DNA of 39,533 nt from Kofleriaceae bacterium. GTDB lineage: Bacteria > Myxococcota_A > Polyangia > Haliangiales > Haliangiaceae. Below, in pieces: positions 16,235-25,274 of this stretch. Where the stretch lies: assembly GCA_024762925.1 (NCBI GenBank), contig JANTGM010000052.1:1-39533 (forward strand), given 5' to 3'. Within the stretch, counting starts at the first letter, position 1; every line of letters begins with the position of its first letter. The notes under the pieces are model-generated. The model saw only the letters and a list, made by a program, of their open reading frames with translations, ran no database searches and was not told the origin of the DNA. The position numbers and the translations under genes are program-made.

Positions 16235-16401
16235 GACAGATGGGATTTCGCTTGTGGAGTCGCCCAGGTGACTGCCCGCCCATCTCTTCCGTAGGTCAAG
16301 TCATCGAATACCTCTTGCTCGCTGAGTTCGATTTCGAAGTGGGGTACGAGTTCAAGGGCTTCGGCGAGCTTCTCGAAGGCTTTGTCAAATGCGTCTGTCA
16401 T
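16231..16401 (-). CDS. 56-aa protein upstream of and coupled to the thioesterase
   Basis: The start ATG 16401 is set by a clear Shine-Dalgarno AAGGAG seven bases upstream. The product begins MTDAFDKAFEKLAEALEL and continues with FEIELSEQEVFDDLTYG, and ends SHLS. An N-terminal amphipathic helix is followed by an acidic segment. There is no signal peptide and no cysteine. The stop overlaps the thioesterase start. I do not recognise it. It could be a regulator or subunit of the thioesterase. Confidence 0.75.
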   Translation of the reverse strand: MTDAFDKAFEKLAEALELVPHFEIELSEQEVFDDLTYGRDGRAVTWATPQAKSHLS

Positions 16402-16420
16402 GGTTTTCTCCTTGCTGTAG

Positions 16421-16437
16421 ATAATACGAACGTTCGT
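16421..16437 (-). promoter_or_regulatory. TetR-type operator overlapping a -10 element
   Basis: ACGAACGTTCGT (16426-16437) is a perfect 12-bp palindrome. On the minus strand it is followed at once by TATTAT (16421-16426), a good -10 for the 56-aa gene and thioesterase. The extended sequence AGCACGAACGTTCGTATT recurs before the TetR gene. Confidence 0.8.
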
Positions 16438-16482
16438 GCTAATCTGGCGGTGCGAGATACGTGGGGCTTGGCGTGGAAGCGC

Positions 16483-17064
16483 TCAGTCCCCGCCGAGGAT
16501 GCGATGACACGCATCCCGGGCTTTGGAACGTGCGTGGCGGTCACCCAAGAGCCTCTTGTAGAGGTGGTAGGACATCATGATGCCGTAGAGTTCGAAGGCT
16601 ATCTGCTCTGGCGAGGGCGCCTCAGGCAAGTGGCCTTCCTCGATCGCTATGCGAGCGGCAGTCGCCAGGGTTGCAATCCAGTCCTTTTGCGTCTTCACAA
16701 GGGTGTCGCGAAGCGGGCCCGGCTTGTCATCGAGTTCCACTGCTGCACCGACAAATATGCAACCACCAGGCAGGCGTCCAGAGCTGGCCCATCGAAGCCA
16801 ATTGTCAAACATCGCTTGCAGCCTGGGAATGCCACGGGGCTTTTTTAAGGCTGGGCGAACGACGCTTGCGACGAACTCGTTAGAGGCGCGCTCTAAGACT
16901 TCTTCTTGCAGGGCGTTCTTTGAGTCAAAGTGCGCAAAGAGGCCGCTCTTGGAGAGGCCAACACTTTTCGCTAGCCTCCCGATGCTGATGGCTCCAAGCC
17001 CTTCAACACTGACAAGTTTAAGCGCAGATTCCAGAATCAGTGACTTGGTCTGGGCTCCCTTCAC
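16483..17064 (-). CDS. TetR/AcrR-family repressor
   Basis: 193 aa with a GTG start. The N-terminal helix-turn-helix is typical: ILESALKLVSVEGLGAIS, then IGRLAKSVGLSKSGLFAHF (28-46). The C-terminal domain (about 80-185) carries PGGCIFVGAAVELDD, resembling TetR_C members of the YsiA/FadR-like kind. It lies upstream of the 56-aa gene and thioesterase on the same strand, and identical palindromes precede both. Autorepression and control of the thioesterase unit are therefore likely. TATTTT ends six bases before the GTG. Confidence 0.9.
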   Translation of the reverse strand: MKGAQTKSLILESALKLVSVEGLGAISIGRLAKSVGLSKSGLFAHFDSKNALQEEVLERASNEFVASVVRPALKKPRGIPRLQAMFDNWLRWASSGRLPGGCIFVGAAVELDDKPGPLRDTLVKTQKDWIATLATAARIAIEEGHLPEAPSPEQIAFELYGIMMSYHLYKRLLGDRHARSKARDACHRILGGD

Positions 17065-17070
17065 ATGCCT

Positions 17071-17090
17071 AAAATAGCACGAACGTTCGT
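17071..17090 (-). promoter_or_regulatory. second TetR-type operator with TATTTT -10
   Basis: ACGAACGTTCGT at 17079-17090, with TATTTT (minus strand, 17071-17076) between it and the start codon at 17064. The repressor bound here would cover the spacer and part of the promoter. The extended site has the opposite orientation to the copy at 16426. Confidence 0.8.
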
Positions 17091-17373
17091 ATTTTACGAG
17101 CGAGCGAGGCGTGTTCTAAGTCTATGAAAACACTCACCTGTCTCTGCGGTGGAGTCAAGCGTGCAAGTGCCTTTGGCAGTTTAACGGGTTGGATGGGGGC
17201 TTTGCTGCTCGATCTCTGAGCAATGAGGATGCCGGGCAAGACAAGGACGGTTGTGAATCCACCACTACGAAGTTGCAAAGGTTGCGAAGAGCGCATCACC
17301 CCTCAGTACCCCACGGGGGTGCGAGTGCATGGCGTATTCTCTGGCATTAACACGCCCACCACCGCCACTTTGT
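17091..17373. other. intergenic region upstream of the TetR gene
   Basis: No convincing gene. A 31-codon frame at 17124-17219 starts MKTLTCLCGGV, which recalls the Cys-rich N-terminus of GFA-type proteins, but it stops early. It may be a fragment or chance. A short CCCC-ACG-GGGG hairpin lies near 17311-17321. Confidence 0.3.
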
Positions 17374-18633
17374 CTATAGCGCGAACTCAAGTGCGGCCCG
17401 CGTTGACCAGAGCAAGTCCCAGTTGACGGTCGGCGCACTGTCGCTGCCTTCCTCGTCAGAACGGGTGTTCACGAAGTGAAAGCTTGCTCCGCCCACACTA
17501 ATGCTGGGGCGGAAGTAGATGGTTGGTGGACCATCATAGAGGACAAAGCGAAAGCCAGCATGTGCGTTGCCTTGGAGATAGCCAATCAGCCAGTCGTCGG
17601 GTGCGACGTCATTGAGCCGGAAGTCGCGGGTGAGCGCGACTTCGCCAAGACCCACTTGAAAATCGATGTTGGCAAAGAACCGGCGAGCGCCACCGCCCAG
17701 TTTGCCACCAAAGGCTAGGCCCGCGCCGCGAAAGTGTCCGTCGAATAGGTATTCTTCTAAGGTGTCTCCGTCAATCGTGACCTGGTATGGCTTGCGATAG
17801 GAGAGAAGACCAAGGCCCAGATAGCCCGGCGGCATTTTGCCCTTCCTTGTCGCAAAAATGGAGGTCGAGGGAGCAGGGGAGGCGTAGCGAATTCCCGCTA
17901 CAAAGGTCTCGTAGGATGAGATCATTTGCAGCTGTCGTTGCTGCCGGGGGCAATCCATCAAGTCCGCGGAGTCTTCGTAGTTCACAATGCAAACGGGAAT
18001 CTTCGGTGTGGCTGTGGTGTTGAATGCTCTTGCCTCATAGCGAATTATGGGCTGCCAGGTCTTGAGGAAGGGAAACCCAATGTAGGCCAGAGCCTTGGCA
18101 GCCTTGGGCACATGCTTGCCAGCGGTTGCCGCCACAGCTGCATTCCTCGAACGAGGTGAGCTAAGGCCATTAGATTCATAGGAGCCTCTGCGAAGCGTGA
18201 TGTACTTAAAGAATTTGCCCTTCGCCGCAACGCTCCAGGTGAGGTAGCTTGCAATATCAACCTCAGTGGAATCGTATTGCTGAGGGAGCCAACCTCGGTA
18301 TGCGGTGTCGAATTTGAGGTTGAGTCGCAGATAGCTCGCGATGCCTGGCAAGAGTCTGCGTGGCAGTTTTGGCCCTGTTGGGTTTACGAGTTCCGAATCT
18401 GTGAACTCCAGTGTGACGGCTTCTCCGGCTTGCCCGTTTTGGGTAGGCCCGCTGCTTTGCGAGCGTGCTCTGTTTGAGCGGTTGCTCCTGCCTGGCTTCT
18501 TGTCTTTTGAATCGAGGTTCTTGTCGACATGAGCTTTGACAGCGTCCCGTGCGGACTGTGCTCCCGCAACATTCGGAGCAAGCCATGCGATGGCGATACA
18601 GGAAATAAGAGAAATTCGGATTCTTCGTAGCAT
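17374..18633 (-). CDS. secreted outer-membrane-like protein, unrecognised family
   Basis: 419 aa from ATG 18633. A Sec signal peptide (LISCIAIAWLAPNVAGAQS) is cleaved after AGA or AQS. The next stretch is basic and low complexity (KDKKPGRSNRSNRARS). The remainder alternates short amphipathic strands with Gly and aromatic residues, for example YLGLGLLSYRKPYQVTIDGD and FRGAGLAFGGKLGGGARRFF, and ends in ALEFAL with a terminal hydrophobic pattern typical of beta-barrels. I infer an outer-membrane protein but cannot name a family. TACTCT about 21 bases before the ATG is a possible -10. Confidence 0.65.
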   Translation of the reverse strand: MLRRIRISLISCIAIAWLAPNVAGAQSARDAVKAHVDKNLDSKDKKPGRSNRSNRARSQSSGPTQNGQAGEAVTLEFTDSELVNPTGPKLPRRLLPGIASYLRLNLKFDTAYRGWLPQQYDSTEVDIASYLTWSVAAKGKFFKYITLRRGSYESNGLSSPRSRNAAVAATAGKHVPKAAKALAYIGFPFLKTWQPIIRYEARAFNTTATPKIPVCIVNYEDSADLMDCPRQQRQLQMISSYETFVAGIRYASPAPSTSIFATRKGKMPPGYLGLGLLSYRKPYQVTIDGDTLEEYLFDGHFRGAGLAFGGKLGGGARRFFANIDFQVGLGEVALTRDFRLNDVAPDDWLIGYLQGNAHAGFRFVLYDGPPTIYFRPSISVGGASFHFVNTRSDEEGSDSAPTVNWDLLWSTRAALEFAL

Positions 18634-19029
18634 GGGCGATGTTGCTGCACTGCCAGAGTACACTTGGCTTGAAAATGAGCACAGGTTCTCACGCACTTCA
18701 ATTTTTAGCGGACTAGCGATTCAATTCTCGCTGACAAAGCATAGCGCATCTCCTCGAGCCTTCTTCGGAAACGATTTCGCCGCGCAACGATGAGAGCTGC
18801 ACAGCGAATCTGCGAGCTCTGAGCTGTGGCGGCGAGTATTGGAATACACCGGGATTTGGATTCGTGGGTGATCCAGAGAGATTGAGATGGGATCGCGAGG
18901 TACGCTTGTTCGCTGACAAGGCGCGCGAGTGACCGATCAAGCAACGATCAGCGTTGGCTCATCAACGCGTCCAGCGGCGAGAAGACAAGTGAGCACGCTC
19001 AATCTCTTTGAATCACGCACTACAACGGT
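18634..19029. other. intergenic region with one weak reading frame
   Basis: A minus-strand frame at 18705-18944 (79 codons, start MLDRSLARLVSEQAYL) has plausible composition in places but no start signal and no recognisable motif, so I do not call it a gene. Nothing else stands out. Confidence 0.3.
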
Positions 19030-20295
19030 CTAGATCTCGATGCAGTCGTATTCCGCGTCAGCATTGCCTCGCTTCACTGTGAACTGAAATTGCGTGTTCG
19101 CGAGGGCTTCAAGCTCATAGACAAAGGCGTCTTTGCCCGCAGTCTCAACCGTGATGCGTCCAGCAGAGCTTCGACCACCAAGGTCCCAAACCACTCCACC
19201 AACCAAGATGTCATCGTCGTCCAAGAGTCCGTGCTCGGCTGCATAGGTTTGCACGGCAACTGCTGCGGCTGGCTCTTGAAGACTATCGATGGTGGCCAGC
19301 GTTATTGTGGTGTTGACATTGCGCTCTTCGGAGCGGGCGTGAGGAAAGTTGGCAGTGTATTCGAAGAAGCACTCACCATCTTCTAGAAATTCGATGCCAC
19401 CGTCGCAGTAGAGCGTGTGATCGGGCGACTGGTTGTGCTGGAAGTGCGCGATAACTTGGCCATCGCCATTAATGAGGTAGTCCATGGCAGCTTCATCTCC
19501 GCCCCCGTCAACTTGTACGTAGCGCGTACCATTGTCATAGGTCTCCCAAGTGACTTCTACGTCAACGGGATCACCGGGGAGGCCAAAGTTGAATGCATCG
19601 TTGAAGTCGTCAAGACCACCCCAGTAGCTCACATACTCTTCAACCGCGCTTGCGACTTCTTCGGGGAGGGAGCAGCGCTCGTCGAGGATAATCGTAGATC
19701 CGTTTCTGCCCGTGCTTTCGGCAGTCAGTGCGGCTGAGAAGAGTTCGCCGCAGGAGTCACTATCGTCTGCCTTAAGGCCCGCAAAGGTCGCGATGTCGCA
19801 GCTTGACGTTGAGCAACCGGCGCCATCACAGCCGGCGGCAATCTGGAAGCTGCCGCGAAGCTTGCTCTTGAAGCCCTTTATTAGTACTCGGTAGGATCCT
19901 GCTCTCAGAGTTGTACTTAGGGCGGATCCGACCGTGTCAGCGTTGGCATCGTCGTTCTTAAACTTGTAGGCACCATAGGTGCCGCGGGCCTCATCGAACT
20001 TGTAGAGATACATGACGGTGTCCAAGTTCGCCGTGATAAGAATCGTCTCCAAACTCACCTTGGCGTCATCACTGAGTTCGAAGTCCCAAACGTGAAACCC
20101 CTCGTCTTGTGTTAGGGTGCCAGTCTGCGGTACGCCAAAGAGAAGTTCGCCATGTTCAGTGGGCTTGCGAAAGCTATCGTCTTTGCTCTCGTAGAGATCT
20201 ATCGCGTTTTCTTCTTCGCCTTTGCCTTCTTCCAGCGCGCAGCTTGGCAGTATTGCGGCAGCAAAAAGAATCGATGCGAGGTATGGGGCTTTCAT
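19030..20295 (-). CDS. lipoprotein with pre-peptidase C-terminal (PPC)-like domain
   Basis: 421 aa from ATG 20295, chosen because the Shine-Dalgarno AGGAG lies upstream at normal spacing and a signal peptide follows (ASILFAAAILPSCALEEG). Residues about 50-155 resemble a PPC beta-sandwich: HVWDFELSDDAKVSLETIL, TVMYLYKFDE, TLRAGSYRVLIKGFKSKLRGSF. The C-terminal half is acidic with repeated Asp/Glu and several Cys, and is unrecognised. It is divergent from the Tat phosphoesterase across 259 bases. It probably acts at the cell surface. Confidence 0.72.
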   Translation of the reverse strand: MKAPYLASILFAAAILPSCALEEGKGEEENAIDLYESKDDSFRKPTEHGELLFGVPQTGTLTQDEGFHVWDFELSDDAKVSLETILITANLDTVMYLYKFDEARGTYGAYKFKNDDANADTVGSALSTTLRAGSYRVLIKGFKSKLRGSFQIAAGCDGAGCSTSSCDIATFAGLKADDSDSCGELFSAALTAESTGRNGSTIILDERCSLPEEVASAVEEYVSYWGGLDDFNDAFNFGLPGDPVDVEVTWETYDNGTRYVQVDGGGDEAAMDYLINGDGQVIAHFQHNQSPDHTLYCDGGIEFLEDGECFFEYTANFPHARSEERNVNTTITLATIDSLQEPAAAVAVQTYAAEHGLLDDDDILVGGVVWDLGGRSSAGRITVETAGKDAFVYELEALANTQFQFTVKRGNADAEYDCIEI

Positions 20296-20541
20296 TTGGT
20301 GCTCCTGCTTGGGGTAGTGTGGTGAGCTTTCAAGCAAAGCCCGAACCAGTCTCCTTGGTGAGATCGGTACTCTTAAGTGTTAGAAACCAAAGGCGCTTAC
20401 GGGGGGGAGTTCTTGGCCAGATCTGGCCGGACACTGTGGTTGCCGGTTGCAGTAAGCGCCACCGTGCGGCGAAATGCCACGCTCAGGTAGTGATGTTGGA
20501 TGCCTGCGAACTTTGCACGCGTCAAACCTGACAATTGTACG

Positions 20542-20547
20542 TATCCT
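20542..20547 (+). promoter_or_regulatory. putative -10 (TATCCT) for the phosphoesterase
   Basis: TATCCT ends seven bases before ATG 20555. AAGG in the gap is at most a poor Shine-Dalgarno. Confidence 0.4.
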
Positions 20548-20554
20548 CAAGGCG

Positions 20555-21952
20555 ATGAGACGTAGAGACGCACTCAAGACTCTTGGTGCCCTGGCGGGGT
20601 CGGCCTACGCGAGCAAGCTTCTCTCTGCTTGTGGAGGGAATGGCGGAGCAGGGCGCATTGAGACCATCGTCTTCATGATGATGGAAAACCGAAGCTACGA
20701 TCACTATCTCGGCTCCCGAAGCCTCGTTGAAGGGTTGCCGGGCGATGGCTTGCTGGCAAGCATGTCCAATGTTGATGGCACTGGAGCCAACGTTCCGGTA
20801 TTTGTCTCAGGAAATGATGATGTGGCTCAATGCGTTGCCAACGATCCGCCACACGGTTGGAGTGACTCGCGCATTCAGTTCGCTGGTGGCGCAAACTCGG
20901 GCTTCATTCGCGCACATGAGGGGCATCATGGCGTGGGCTCGATTGATCCCATGGCCTATATGCTTCGGGAACACGTGCCCGTCACCCATGCACTCGCGGA
21001 TTCCTACACATCATGTGACCGATGGTTCGGCTCGCTGCTCGGCCCAACGTTGCCCAACCGAATGTACTGGCACGCTGGCACCTCGAACGGTGCCACCAAC
21101 AACGACCAAGTCTTGGAGGGCGCGTTCGAAGGCGTAACCACGATCTATCATCAACTCGAACAGGCCGAAGTAGAGTGGGCGTATTACTTTGGTGATGTTC
21201 CCGTCATCGCGGTAATCGAAGACATTCCCAAAGATGGCCGGCTGCGTCGCTTCAACAACGAGTTTCTTGCCGATGCAGCAGCTGGAACTCTGCCTCCAGT
21301 TTGCTACATCGACCCGGCGTTTAGTGCCAACGATGATCATCCACCGCATCATCCACTCCTTGGACAGCAGTTGATCGCCGCAACCTACCAGGCCCTGGCG
21401 ACCTCTCCACAGTGGGAAACCTGTCTGCTCGTCATCACATACGATGAGAATGGCGGGTTTTACGATCACGTGGCTCCTCCAACCGCACCCGATGACCGCG
21501 CCAATCTGGGTTTCGACCAACTGGGATTTCGCGTCCCGGCTATGGTGATTGGTCCGTATGCGAAACAGGGCTACGTGTCGAGCGTCGAATACGATCACAC
21601 CTCAGCGCTCAAACACATCGCCAATCGATATGACTTGCCGCCACTCAACACGCGCACCGACCATGCGAATGACCTCGTCGATTGTATCGATTTGGAGAGA
21701 CTAGAAGCCGGCGAGCCAGCGGCACCAATAACACTGCCAGCGGTTGAGATTGATGAAACCCAGCTGCCAGATAGTTGCAGTGGTGCGAGCTTTCGAACCG
21801 TGGACTACGACCACGACATCCTGCGCTGGGCTGATGGGGACAGAGCCACCTTCGCGCGATGGGATGCACGTTCCGACGTTCGTGACGGCATCTACGGAAT
21901 CGCTGAGTACCTCGATCACCACAACCTCGGACGCATCAAGCGCCGCAAGTAG
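20555..21952 (+). CDS. Tat-exported phosphoesterase (phospholipase C / acid phosphatase superfamily)
   Basis: 465 aa from ATG 20555. The N-terminus MRRRDALKTLGALAGS is a twin-arginine type signal, followed by LLSAC which may be a lipobox. The family hallmark MMMENRSYDHYLGS is at 41-54. Later metal-binding segments are HEGHHGVGSIDPM, YIDPAFSANDDHPPHHP, TYDENGGFYDHVAPP and EYDHTSALKHI. This is the PF04185-type family containing bacterial phospholipase C and AcpA acid phosphatase, which hydrolyse phosphomonoesters or phosphodiesters outside the cytoplasm. Substrate unknown. Confidence 0.88.
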   Translation: MRRRDALKTLGALAGSAYASKLLSACGGNGGAGRIETIVFMMMENRSYDHYLGSRSLVEGLPGDGLLASMSNVDGTGANVPVFVSGNDDVAQCVANDPPHGWSDSRIQFAGGANSGFIRAHEGHHGVGSIDPMAYMLREHVPVTHALADSYTSCDRWFGSLLGPTLPNRMYWHAGTSNGATNNDQVLEGAFEGVTTIYHQLEQAEVEWAYYFGDVPVIAVIEDIPKDGRLRRFNNEFLADAAAGTLPPVCYIDPAFSANDDHPPHHPLLGQQLIAATYQALATSPQWETCLLVITYDENGGFYDHVAPPTAPDDRANLGFDQLGFRVPAMVIGPYAKQGYVSSVEYDHTSALKHIANRYDLPPLNTRTDHANDLVDCIDLERLEAGEPAAPITLPAVEIDETQLPDSCSGASFRTVDYDHDILRWADGDRATFARWDARSDVRDGIYGIAEYLDHHNLGRIKRRK

Positions 21953-22001
21953 CGTGCTTGTAGGCGCGTGCTAGCCATCGACTCAGACTTGTTGGGGAGG
22001 C

Positions 22002-22007
22002 TAGACT
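22002..22007 (+). promoter_or_regulatory. putative -10 (TAGACT) for the PhoD-like gene
   Basis: TAGACT ends six bases before ATG 22014. The intervening CACCTC cannot serve as a Shine-Dalgarno. Confidence 0.45.
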
Positions 22008-22013
22008 CACCTC

Positions 22014-23819
22014 ATGGTCGAGCTGTCGTCCGTTGTTGCTGGCCCCATCGTGCGCCGGGTTGAGCCTAGATCGGTTTCTGTCTGGCTTGCACTGCTTGCG
22101 CCCGCTCGTGTAGCGATTCGTGTTGAGGATGCCGATGGCCAGCTCTGTCTTGAAGGCAGTGCCGAGACCGTGAGCATTGGCGAGCAACTGCACCTAGTTC
22201 TGGTAACGGCGCAGGGCACAAAGGAGCTTTCGTGGGGGGAGAGCTACTGCTACGAACTCACAATTGGGGGCGAGCCGCTCAACATCGAAACGCTCGTCTA
22301 CAAGGGCGGCCCTGACAAGCTCAGTTTCACGCTGCCGGGGGCGACGCTCACAGATACCCACGTCGTTCACGGTTCTTGTCGTCACCCGACCAACCGCGGA
22401 GATGATGCGATGACCCTACTCGACGATATGATTGCCGCATCGTTTGCAGGGCAGGAGGCACGACCACAACTCTTCGTTTGCTCTGGCGACCTGGTGTACG
22501 CAGATAGCCCGAGTCCTTCACTGTTGGCGCTCTTGGGCGAGGTTGGCGATCGGCTCTTAGGGTACCGTGAGATTTTGCCGGATCTCAATTGTAGTGCATC
22601 AGAAATTCCCCTAGGCGAGCGGGCAGCGGTTGCAAGCGATGTTGCGAAAATCTACGCTGGCCCTCCGCGTCAGCTGTGGGGCTTTGGAGAGTATCTGGCC
22701 CTGCACCTGTTGGCCCTATCGCAAAGCGCATGGCCGAACCCCCCACCAGAAGACCTTCTGCGCTACAGCAGGTCGCTTCCCCGAATTCAGCGCGCACTCG
22801 CGAACTGTGCCTTCTACGCCGTTTTTGACGATCATGAGATCACCGATGATTGGTTCATGACTCGAGCGTGGTGTGAACGGGTGCTCGGGGCTCCGCTCGG
22901 AAGGCGCATGGTGGCAAACGGACTCGCTGCCTTTGCCGTTGTTCATGCATGGGGCAACACGCCCGCACAATTTGAAGAGGGGCAACCAGGAGCACGGGTA
23001 CTCTCGCAGCTCCGAGGCGGGCACCCACCGAGTTCGTCAATCGAGGCGGAGTTGGGGATTCCTCGGACCGTTAGTTCGAAGATGCAGCCGCCCACTGGCG
23101 CGTTGCGCTGGTACCTGCGAATAAAGACTCCGGCAGTCGATCTGCGCACCCTAGATACGCGAACCATGCGGGCATTTCCGCATGCCGACGAACACGCGAT
23201 GCCGGACCTTCTCAGCGACGATGCGTTGGCAGAACAACTTTCAGCGTTTGAAGGGATTCCGGTGATTGTCGCGCCGTCTCCCTTTGCACCTCCGCCGCGC
23301 ACTCGAACGGAGCGGTTCTTTGTGCGAAATCTCGCGCTCTTTCAGGGTAAGTCTCGCTTGATCCGCGAAGTCTATGGGCCAGACCGCGGAGATGATTGGC
23401 AGCCGACCTCAGAGTTTTTCGCACGGGTCCTAGATGCCCTTGGAGAGCGCTGGGTATGCTTGGGCGGAGATACACATTTGGCCTATGCTGCAACGGTCCA
23501 TGCGGAGCAAGGGGTCGGTGCAATTTTTTGCTCTAGTGGAATGCAACGCGAAACCACCATGCGCCTGATGCGTCAGAGGATTGGCTTTCGCTACCCTTGG
23601 CCTTGGCCTGGACAACCAACAACGTCGACGCCAACAATGAAGATGCGCTACCTCGTGAGTGAGCCCACGAATGGCAAGCGTTATGAGTACTTTTCCCGCA
23701 ACAATATCGGCAGACTCAGCTTTGAGACCAATGAGCAAGATGTGTGCGCTGTGCACACGCTGTGTTGGCAGAAGCGCGAAGCACCGGTAAGACATCGAGT
23801 TCCGCTTCAGACCAGCTAA
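22014..23819 (+). CDS. PhoD-like metallophosphoesterase, no signal peptide
   Basis: 601 aa. After a beta-sandwich-like N-terminus, the metallophosphatase motifs appear in order: HGSCRHP (about 118), SGDLVYAD (about 159), FDDHEITDDW (about 271) and LGGDTHLAY (about 483). These fit the alkaline phosphatase D family. No signal peptide is present, unlike classical PhoD, which suggests a cytoplasmic enzyme. It follows the Tat phosphoesterase by 61 bases on the same strand but seems to have its own promoter. Substrate unknown. Confidence 0.85.
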   Translation: MVELSSVVAGPIVRRVEPRSVSVWLALLAPARVAIRVEDADGQLCLEGSAETVSIGEQLHLVLVTAQGTKELSWGESYCYELTIGGEPLNIETLVYKGGPDKLSFTLPGATLTDTHVVHGSCRHPTNRGDDAMTLLDDMIAASFAGQEARPQLFVCSGDLVYADSPSPSLLALLGEVGDRLLGYREILPDLNCSASEIPLGERAAVASDVAKIYAGPPRQLWGFGEYLALHLLALSQSAWPNPPPEDLLRYSRSLPRIQRALANCAFYAVFDDHEITDDWFMTRAWCERVLGAPLGRRMVANGLAAFAVVHAWGNTPAQFEEGQPGARVLSQLRGGHPPSSSIEAELGIPRTVSSKMQPPTGALRWYLRIKTPAVDLRTLDTRTMRAFPHADEHAMPDLLSDDALAEQLSAFEGIPVIVAPSPFAPPPRTRTERFFVRNLALFQGKSRLIREVYGPDRGDDWQPTSEFFARVLDALGERWVCLGGDTHLAYAATVHAEQGVGAIFCSSGMQRETTMRLMRQRIGFRYPWPWPGQPTTSTPTMKMRYLVSEPTNGKRYEYFSRNNIGRLSFETNEQDVCAVHTLCWQKREAPVRHRVPLQTS

Positions 23820-24004
23820 GTACCTGGCGAATTGTCCCTGCGGCGAGATTGGCTCTTTGTGGATCCAAATCCCATTGCAGAAGGATGCCTAGCTACAGCG
23901 AGGATGCTGTCCCCAGCAAGCCATCTCTCTTTGCAAGTGCGTTGTTGATCAAGCCGTTCTCAAAACGCGAATTGGCTCGCCATGTTTGCGAAGCTCTCTC
24001 ATCG

Positions 24005-25261
24005 CTACTTGAGGTCGCAGGCTTGGTTTCGGCCGAGAGAACAAGCTCTGCGCAAGAGCCGCCTGCGCTCATGAAGGTTCTTGGCCACGCCACTGCCATC
24101 GCGATGCAGGTCTGCCAAAATTTGGCAGCTGAGGGCGCGACCACCTTGGCATTGCGAGCGAAATCGGCGTGCGGCTTCTTTAGGGCTCGCACTACCACCC
24201 ATGCCGTTCTTTTGTGCCAGGGCCAAGTGGAAACAGGCGTTTGGGTCCTGGTTGCTGCAGCCTAGCTGAAAGTAACTCCGCGCCTTGGTCGGGCTCTTGC
24301 TCACACCACGACCGTCCTGATACATGCGTCCAATGCGGACGCAGCCGCCGACAAAACGGTTACATGCGGTTTCGAAAAGCGCAGCGGCTCGTTTCTCATC
24401 CTTTCGAAGGCCCCGGCCGCTCTCGTACAGGTCCCCAAGGTTCACGCAGCCACTCTGCACGTCGTTTGCGCATGTCGACGAGAAAAGTTCTGATGCCTCT
24501 TTTGAGCCTCCGCCACGGCTTTCCCTGTCCAGAAAAACGCCAAGGACAACACAGCTCTCTTGATGGTCACGCTCACAAGCAGAACGCAGCAGACGCTCGG
24601 CGGAGTCTAAGTTTTTTTCTAATACGTTGCCCTTTTGATAGTCGGTCCCAAGCCGTAGACAACTCCAATCGATCCCCTCGCTACATCCGGTTTCAAGTCT
24701 CTCAACGCCCGCCGAGATGTTGCGGGGCCTGCCGTCGCCATCGAGGAGCATGACGCCCAAATGCGCACAGGCGGCCTTTTCGCCACCGTTGCAAGCTCGG
24801 TCAAACAACCTGGCCGCTCGCCTGGGGGATCGCTTGACCACCTTGCCCTCGTTGTACACGAGCGCCATGCGCGAGCAGGCCCAAGCTTGCTTCTCTTGCA
24901 TGCAGAGTCGCCGATCAACACGCAGGCCCTTGTTGCGCCACATCCCGCGTTTTTTGTGTTCAAGAATCGCAAGCTTGTAGCAACTCCAGGTGAATTCTCC
25001 TTCACAGCCCTTGGCAAAGAATCGCTTGGCGCTCGCCATAAGGGTGTCATCGATGACGCTCGTAGCCTTGCCTGCCTTTACTTCAAACGACGTTGCTTTG
25101 CGCGCAAGATCTTCGCCTAGGAGGTGACAAGCAATTGCGCTTCCGCCAGAACACTCGCTCTCACACGTTTCAAGGTTGTCTCTTTCGCAGTCTTTTGCCG
25201 AAGCGGTATTGGGAAAGACGAGTACTGCTAGCAGTGCGATACAGATCGTTTGGCGTTGCAC
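24005..25261 (-). CDS. secreted cysteine-rich Sel1-repeat protein
   Basis: 418 aa with a GTG start. The Sec signal is IALLAVLVFPNTASA. The mature part is a chain of about nine Sel1-like repeats of roughly 36 residues, recognisable from LGxxxxxGxGxxK with paired Cys, for example CVNLGDLYESGRGLRKDEK and CVRIGRMYQDGRGVSKSPTK. Each repeat supplies Cys residues about 35 apart, like the disulphide-stabilised Hcp proteins of Helicobacter. This implies an oxidising, extracytoplasmic location and a protein-binding role. TATCGT lies seven bases before the start. Confidence 0.88.
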   Translation of the reverse strand: MQRQTICIALLAVLVFPNTASAKDCERDNLETCESECSGGSAIACHLLGEDLARKATSFEVKAGKATSVIDDTLMASAKRFFAKGCEGEFTWSCYKLAILEHKKRGMWRNKGLRVDRRLCMQEKQAWACSRMALVYNEGKVVKRSPRRAARLFDRACNGGEKAACAHLGVMLLDGDGRPRNISAGVERLETGCSEGIDWSCLRLGTDYQKGNVLEKNLDSAERLLRSACERDHQESCVVLGVFLDRESRGGGSKEASELFSSTCANDVQSGCVNLGDLYESGRGLRKDEKRAAALFETACNRFVGGCVRIGRMYQDGRGVSKSPTKARSYFQLGCSNQDPNACFHLALAQKNGMGGSASPKEAARRFRSQCQGGRALSCQILADLHRDGSGVAKNLHERRRLLRRACSLGRNQACDLK

Positions 25262-25268
25262 ACCAGCA

Positions 25269-25274
25269 ACGATA
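25269..25274 (-). promoter_or_regulatory. putative -10 (TATCGT) for the Sel1 gene
   Basis: TATCGT on the minus strand ends seven bases before GTG 25261. Confidence 0.4.

Noticed and set aside
17223-17426. 67-codon plus-strand frame
   Set aside because: It overlaps the 3' end of the beta-barrel gene and its composition is not protein-like.
18705-18944. 79-codon minus-strand frame as a gene
   Set aside because: No -10-like element, Shine-Dalgarno or recognisable motif. Kept only as an intergenic note.
21011-21598. 195-aa minus-strand frame
   Set aside because: It is antisense to the metal-binding region of the phosphoesterase, whose motifs are certain.
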